This document shows positions 58,635 to 64,000 of a stretch of DNA of 64,000 bases, in pieces (within the stretch, counting starts at the first letter, position 1; every line of letters starts with the position of its first letter). Position numbers and translations under genes: made by a program. A model generated the notes under the pieces. It worked only from the letters and a program-made list of their open reading frames with translations. It was not told the origin of the DNA and did no database searches. Location of the stretch: the NCBI GenBank assembly GCA_049724395.1, contig JAUGWO010000149.1, forward strand, positions 1 to 64,000. The letters run 5' to 3'. This stretch comes from Spongospora subterranea f. sp. subterranea (taxonomy: Eukaryota > Endomyxa: Phytomyxea > Phytomyxea > Plasmodiophorida).

Positions 58635-59969
58635 ATGGGTCAGGATGGACCGAATAACAAACGCGGGTGCGGGTGCGTCGCCCTGGCCGGCGATAATCAA
58701 TACTGTGGCACGGCGACTCGCTGCATTGACTACCTGCTCAACTTCGACGTGGTTCTGGGGCTGGAAGAAGCGGAAAACCACAAAATCAATGGGTCTTCTT
58801 CATGTCCGTTAGTCGATATTTTCGCCATTGTAGGTTTGATTTCGGCCACGACCTCGACTATAGTAATATTTGAGGACGTAGACCGTCGGAGCGCTGGCAG
58901 GTCGGTCGAAGGCGGAATTAAAAGCGACAAGCCTGATCCAGGAGGGCGACACGCTCACCCATCGTCATCTCGCACCATATTATGCAGCTGCCGACCAGTA
59001 CCTCAATCGCAAGCATTATGACGCCATCTCGTCCTGGCTAGCAATACTGACTGATGACCGGTCCAACGTCCTGGCCCTGAAGTTCCTAACGACTGCCTGT
59101 TTCTATGTGGGAGATTGCGACACCATGTCTTACGCGTGTCGTTTGGCCATGGAATGCGTCGAAGAGCGATACGTCCATCATGTCTGGGCAATGCTCGCCT
59201 TTGCCCTATCGGAAAAAAATCAGTGTCAACAAGCGGAGCATTATGCGTCAAAAGCCATTGAAATACAAAACGACCTAGCTTGGGGTATTCACGCTATGTC
59301 TCACGTATATCTGGAGCAGTCGAGGTTCCAAGGTAAATTTCAGGTTTTTTTTTACATGGAGTTGAACGTTTGGGCTCATTTTCTTCAACAGAAGGAATAG
59401 AGCTGTTAGCGGCAAACAACTCGCCATGGAAAGCGCACGACGATCTCGCTTGTCATATCTATTGGCATTGGGCAATGTTCTATGTTTACTCAGGCGAAAC
59501 GGATCAGGCCTTGGACCTCTACGATCGCGAGATCATCGTTCGAACCCAGAAGTCGATGGCGTTTCCGATGGACGTGGCCGACGCCGTGTCATTGCTCGTT
59601 CGTCTCGAGCTGTTTGAGAAAGGTGTTGGCCCTCGCTGGGCTGCTCTTCATCACCTAACCACCCACAACGTTCCGATGTTCCTCGCCTACCCATTCACTG
59701 CCGCTCACTATATCGTTCTCGAATGCCATATCAAAGGTGTCGATTCCCGCAAGTTTCTGGCGCAAGCGCTAAACTCACTGGTCGATCAAACGGGGCAGTT
59801 GAAGCCCTTCTTTACTGCTCTGCACTCGTACTGTAAGAAGGACGACATCAATCGTGCTTTTATGGTCTTGTTTTATCATATTTCGAGCTTACGACCCCTT
59901 GGCGGTAGCAACGCCCAGCGAGACGTTTTCAACTTGATGGCGATAAGACGCTGGCATACGATCATGTAA
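58635..59969 (+). CDS. TTC38: Tetratricopeptide repeat protein 38
   Basis: ATG at 58635, a 51-nt intron at about 58829-58879, a second from about 59332 (donor GTAAAT) to the acceptor near 59391, stop TAA at 59967-59969. Blocks in order: ATRCIDYLLNFDVVLGLEEA, VDIFAI-TVGALAG, DQYLNRKHYDAISSWLAILT, DRSNVLALKFLTTACFYVGD, LAWGIHAMSHVYLEQSRFQ, DDLACHIYWHWAMFYVYSGE, and the hallmark LGGSNAQRDVFN near the end. This matches TTC38, a TPR superhelical protein with no firmly known role. The C-terminus stops about 40 residues earlier than in vertebrates, either a real shortening or a missed last exon. Confidence 0.88.
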
Positions 59970-60174
59970 TCATGGACACGTATTCGCGCTGATTGTCGGT
60001 AAAACCAGAGGGTGGATCCAGAACCAGCTGATACAACGGCGGTGTTGCTCGTGTAAGAATATAACGAATCCTGATACTGCTGTATCAGACCCGCTGAATT
60101 ACTCCGACCTCAAATTGTCATTGCTTGACCTATCATAAACGCACAATGCTTATACAGCAATCGCGGCCTATATT
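59970..60174. other. Short convergent intergenic
   Basis: Lies between the 3' ends of TTC38 (plus) and SGT (minus). It contains no frame, hairpin terminator or repeat that I can see. Confidence 0.5.
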
Positions 60175-61813
60175 TTATTTTTTTTTCAACATATTGGCTA
60201 GTTTGCTCATTACAGCAGGATTCCCGATATGCTTCATTAGAGCACTTGATCCGTTCATGCGAAGATCTGCAATCACAGGCCCTAGTTCTGGGTCCTAGGA
60301 AAAGGACGGATGTTCAATACACTTTCGGATTGTTAAATTAGTCAAAGTTGCAGTTTACCTGGGAGTGGGCTTGGACACTTGGAGAATCTAAGAAAGTTTT
60401 CAGAGCGCTTGGATCGGTAAGCAGAGACATTGGGTTGAACGGTGCCGAAGTCGGCGAGGCGGATGGGGATGACGCAGGATTTAGACCGCCCATCATCTAC
60501 ATCAGAATTATTGAGTTCTTATCTCCAAAATATCCCCAGACTGTTGTACCCCGCGAAGCAAATCGGGATCTTGCATCATTTGCTGCACCATTGGATTGTT
60601 GAACAATGCGCCTAGATCAAATGGAGATGCGCCTTCTGAGGTTGCTGGCTGATCGAAGATTAGCTCTATAATGGACTGCAAAGAATAGCATCAGCGCAGA
60701 CCTTGCCGTCAATCGCAGAGAGCGCATCCTGAATCTCGCTCGCCAGTGCGCAAGACGAGTCCGAACAGGTTGATAACGCAGCCGTAAAGCTGAAACACGT
60801 TTGAACATTAATGTTGACAGCACAATTCGAGGCCTCTACCTTTCTTTGGCCTTTTTTGTTTCGTTAAGCTGAGAGTAGGCGACTCCTAGACGGTAATGCG
60901 CTTTAGTGTAAGAATAATCCAGTTCAACAGCGCGTTGACTACAAATCATGAACAGTTTAAGCATTCCGAGGGGATTCAGCGCAGACTGGAAAACTACCAG
61001 TCTTTCACCGCGTCTTGGTAGTTTCCCAATTTGGAATGGGCCGCCGCTCTATTACCAAACAAGATAGCGTTGGTTGGGTTGAAAGTAATTGCCTGACTAT
61101 ACAGCTCAATCGCTCCTTGCGTGTCACCATCGGAAAGCGCACGATTGCCTAAGGTGTTCCCATGAAAACATGCTCAACATTTCCATGGTGTTCTACCTTC
61201 CGCTTTTAGCACTTCCGACTGCTCAACCTGTTTTGTAGTCACTGTCGCGGCAGATTGGCCATATTTGTCATTGAATTTTTCCTTTGCTCTGTTTAGGCGC
61301 ACCGAATACTCGGAACTGCCTTCGTCAAATCCTTCGAAAAAACCTTTGTCCTTCAACGCTTTAACAAACTTATCAAATCCGTCTGGATGTCCATTCTGAG
61401 AGTTAATGACAGAAAGGCCACTACAGATGTCCTCAGAAGCATGACGACGCCTCAAAAAACCCCAACATACGTGCGGAATATATCGAGTAGAGGAGGTAGT
61501 GATCTGGTTGACGGTTGATCAATCTGCACACCGGTTGCTTCAGCTGTAGAGAACACCAACGATCAGAGGCCTGGCGTCATGAAAAAAAAAGCACATACTG
61601 ATGCACTGAACCGCAACCTCAACAGAGTCAGCATCGACCGCTTTCGACGATTCTAGCAAAGGATCATCAGTATCACGACGGGTCGCTGCATTGGCCAAGC
61701 AAACGATGGCTGCTCCACAGCGCCTCCACCCCCCGCTTACCTAGGCCGTGTAAAAATTTACAGATGGAAACGATGAGATCCCGTTGATCGGTGGACAAGT
61801 CCCCAGTGGTCAT
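60175..61813 (-). CDS. SGT: Small glutamine-rich TPR co-chaperone
   Basis: ATG at 61813, exon 1 ends with donor GTAAGC near 61747, stop TAA near 60175. N-terminal homodimerisation region: QRDLIVSICKFLHGL, then DPLLESSKAVDADSVEVAVQ, as in SGTA. TPR block on the minus strand near 61.0-61.15 kb (GDTQGAIELYSQAITFNPTN, then FGNRAAAHSKLGNYQDAVKD). The C-terminal STI1-like part is DPELGPVIADLRMNGSSALM, then KHIGNPAVMSKLANMLKKK. SGT binds Hsp70/Hsp90 tails and hands tail-anchored proteins to the GET/TRC pathway in the cytosol. The linker between the N-terminal domain and the TPR is longer than usual (FDKFVKALKDKGFFEGFDEG). Confidence 0.88.
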
Positions 61814-62359
61814 GATTGGGGCGGTACGATATCGTTATGAGGATGATGTGAACGATTCCCTCTGACAGTTATGAGCGATGTCATCCCGACGGTTCGTTGA
61901 TCACGAGGCCCCGCCCCACTTCCGTTCCGGCGCAATATCCCCGTGATTGACTCACGCAGGTTTTGATTCACAACAACACACACACACACCGGCTGGTGTA
62001 ACATCAGGGGTCCACTGTTACCGCCGTGTCGCCCGTCTGAGTCATGGACTCATGGCCAACAAATGGACTTTCAGAGAATCCTCCAATGAATTTTTGAACC
62101 TCATAGTCCAAACTGTTATTGTAAAGCGATATGGGTTTGCATATTCGCTATTTTTTTTTTCACAAATTGTTGCCGTCAACTTTCGTCTGTATTCCAGCTG
62201 CGAAATCTCCATTGGTAATTGATAATCTTAGGCGGATGTCGTCCCTTCTTCCAATTTGCAGAGACAGTCTTCTTCGTTTTTCAATTAGGGTTTCGCTGGG
62301 TTAGGCGCCAGATCAAGCAAATATGGTGACCGTGAGGTCGGGTATCGTTGACCGCAAGT
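61814..62359. other. Intergenic: SGT promoter side
   Basis: No supported gene. A short (CA)n run lies at 61976-61989. The plus-strand frame 61947-62222 has no family features. Confidence 0.45.
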
Positions 62360-62602
62360 TCAACGACGACATATCACGAATCTTTGGAAACCTGTCGCTG
62401 ACTTCCTCATATAATGAAACATCCTATGGCCTTGAGCCTTTCCTTTATTCTTGGCGTTCCCATTCTTGAACCAACCTTGACCTGAACCTTGGTTTTGGCG
62501 TTTTTCCTTGTTGACTCCAGGCCGCAATGGCCTAAAATGCCTGTCGATAAACCCAGTTTTGGCTCGAGTTTGATTTGAGAACTGTTGAAGAGAGCTCAAC
62601 AT
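62360..62602 (-). CDS. Possible 80-residue basic protein
   Basis: Continuous frame ATG (62602) to TGA (62360). Rich in Lys, Arg, Gln and Asn (KEKRQNQGSGQGWFKNGNAK, then NKGKAQGHRMFHYMRK). The composition could suit a nucleic-acid-binding protein or a gag-type fragment. I recognise no family and see no neighbouring evidence. It may be a shadow frame. Confidence 0.3.
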   Translation of the reverse strand: MLSSLQQFSNQTRAKTGFIDRHFRPLRPGVNKEKRQNQGSGQGWFKNGNAKNKGKAQGHRMFHYMRKSATGFQRFVICRR

Positions 62603-63315
62603 TGCCGATCATTTGTCATTTTTTATACTTAATTCTGTCTGGACGCCACTCAACAATCTGAGTGCGTTTGCGTCGATGAGCGCGTTTCAATCGATCAATT
62701 GATTATTCTCCGATTGCTTCTTTACCCGATTATTACGAGTTCAATCTACGAGGTATCAGCTCCGTCCCTGTATCTATTCCTCTTCATGATGAGACCGTTT
62801 CCGGAACATTCCTTCCGCGATATCCCTTTCCCAAGTCGAAGATTACCCACTGCACTACAGCACACGTGTTCCTCGGGATAAATGCAGAGAACGAGTCGGC
62901 AATTCTCTAAATCTATCGAGGCACTGAATCGTTTCTCGTTCGGCAAATCTAACGCCCAACGAGACGTTACAGACGGGACGAACGCGATCGAATCACACCG
63001 TTCCCAGCCAGTCCGAATCTCTTTTACAATTCTCCTTTCGACAGTTATCAATCGCCATGATCAAAGATGGTGATAAAATATTCTTGACGGGATCGTGTGA
63101 ATCACTGTCGCGATCGCTCCTCGTGAATGGGCGTGGCACAGTTTCCGCCTGGTGTCGCGGCGTGGAATGACCCGATTTCGAGATGGCGCCAGCCGTAAGG
63201 GTTGGGTTCGCTACTGGTGCCAAAGATTACGATAGATTGCCGATTATAGGTTTCGCCTGCATCATTTGCTTCAGGTTTCCGTGTCTGCTATTTCTTGCTT
63301 GAAAGCCGCCCAACC

Positions 63316-63815
63316 ATGTATCTCGCGCCGACATTTTTCGGGTCCGGCTGTTTGGAAAACGAACAGGCCAAAGATCCACGAGCACGCCAAGATGGCCCCT
63401 TTACCAGCCATGGTTTCGCACAGGTCCACACCTTTTCACAATCAGGTCTAGTTCTACTGAGTAGAACAAGGCGCATCAAGTGGGAATCAAGGGATTCTCG
63501 GGAACGCGACGCGCAACGCAATCAGCGGCGTCGCCGAAACTTGACGAGCACCAGCCTCAAGCACCAATTCATTCGACGGCGTTTGCTGATCTTGACAAAG
63601 AAATGGGCATTCCTTTGGTGCAGGGCGGGTCTGGTTTTACGCCATGGGTGCGGGACGCGCCGTTTCTCGGCAGCCACAAACGGGCCCGTGACTCATCGTC
63701 GACGTCCGATACCCTAAGCACGAATCTGGCTCACGCCAGAAATACCGAACAATGCAATTGCCCAAACGATCAAGACGTCAGACGATGGAGTAAAACGGGT
63801 TCTACGAAGCGCTAA
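63316..63815 (+). CDS. Possible two-exon protein of unknown function
   Basis: ATG 63316, exon 1 to 63423, a 41-nt intron 63424-63464 (GT..AG, phase 0), exon 2 to the TAA at 63813-63815: 152 residues. Exon 2 has NKAHQVGIKGFSGTRRATQS, then DKEMGIPLVQGGSGFTPWVR and a Ser/Thr-rich tail. No domain is recognised. The consistent splice supports it mildly, but other frames overlap and the gene may extend in either direction. Confidence 0.35.
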
Positions 63816-64000
63816 TCGTGGCTTTGTTCCCCCTTTTGCAACGGACATAGAGGTTTGTCGTGAACGAATCTTAGCTGGGCTGGGTTTCGAGTTTTCCAGG
63901 CTTTTATATAGCTCTTGAGAAGTTGTCGTCGAGAAATCGACGGCCAGATTTGGTCGCACAACCCTGATCCTAACGACATTGCTGAAATGTTTATAAGTTC

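Overview
This window is nuclear DNA of a eukaryote with compact, intron-rich genes. Introns are mostly about 40 to 60 nt with GT..AG ends, intergenic gaps are short, and no operon logic is visible. The recognisable genes include an axonemal dynein intermediate chain (DNAI1), so the organism builds a motile flagellum. It also carries a DDE transposon of a type common in fungal genomes, an intact Harbinger element and decayed Ty3/Gypsy pieces. My best guess is a zoosporic (chytrid-like) fungus or a close flagellated opisthokont. The lineage is inferred, not shown.

Layout: 1-3.8 kb is a decayed Ty3/Gypsy-type element (protease and reverse transcriptase remnants). 3.8-9.7 kb is a rearranged block: an ankyrin-like gene, its head-to-head truncated copy interrupted by a decayed fungal-type DDE transposon, then palindromes and a foldback element. 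10.2-12.1 kb is a dual-specificity-phosphatase-fold gene whose catalytic Cys is Ser. 12.4-16 kb holds small or unrecognised genes and a degenerate tandem repeat. 16-26.4 kb is a run of four minus-strand genes: an unrecognised membrane protein, a GNPTAB/Stealth-type GlcNAc-1-phosphotransferase, a membrane-anchored catechol O-methyltransferase and a long-chain acyl-CoA synthetase. 26.4-31.6 kb is gene-poor and holds inverted repeats. 31.6-34.2 kb is a complete Harbinger transposon with its 3-bp target duplication. 34.4-40.2 kb is the cohesin regulator PDS5, and 40.3-44.7 kb (minus) is the splicing factor SF3B1. 45.2-50 kb (minus) carries a secreted CAP/SCP protein and mitochondrial RNA polymerase. 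51-53.8 kb is DNAI1, 54.2-57.8 kb a DENN-domain Rab exchange factor, 58.6-60 kb TTC38, and 60.2-61.8 kb (minus) the co-chaperone SGT. The last 2 kb holds weakly supported small ORFs.

The conserved genes are housekeeping or cell-biology genes with no obvious shared pathway. The sequence shows no dedicated multi-gene novel system. The most unusual material is the rearranged repeat block at 4.7-9.7 kb, the intact two-gene Harbinger, the natural pseudophosphatase, the Stealth-type phosphotransferase in a putative fungus, and a perfect in-frame 87-bp duplication at the end of PDS5. Exon limits were worked out by eye. Where I give exact introns they keep frame and GT..AG; elsewhere only the outer span is meant.
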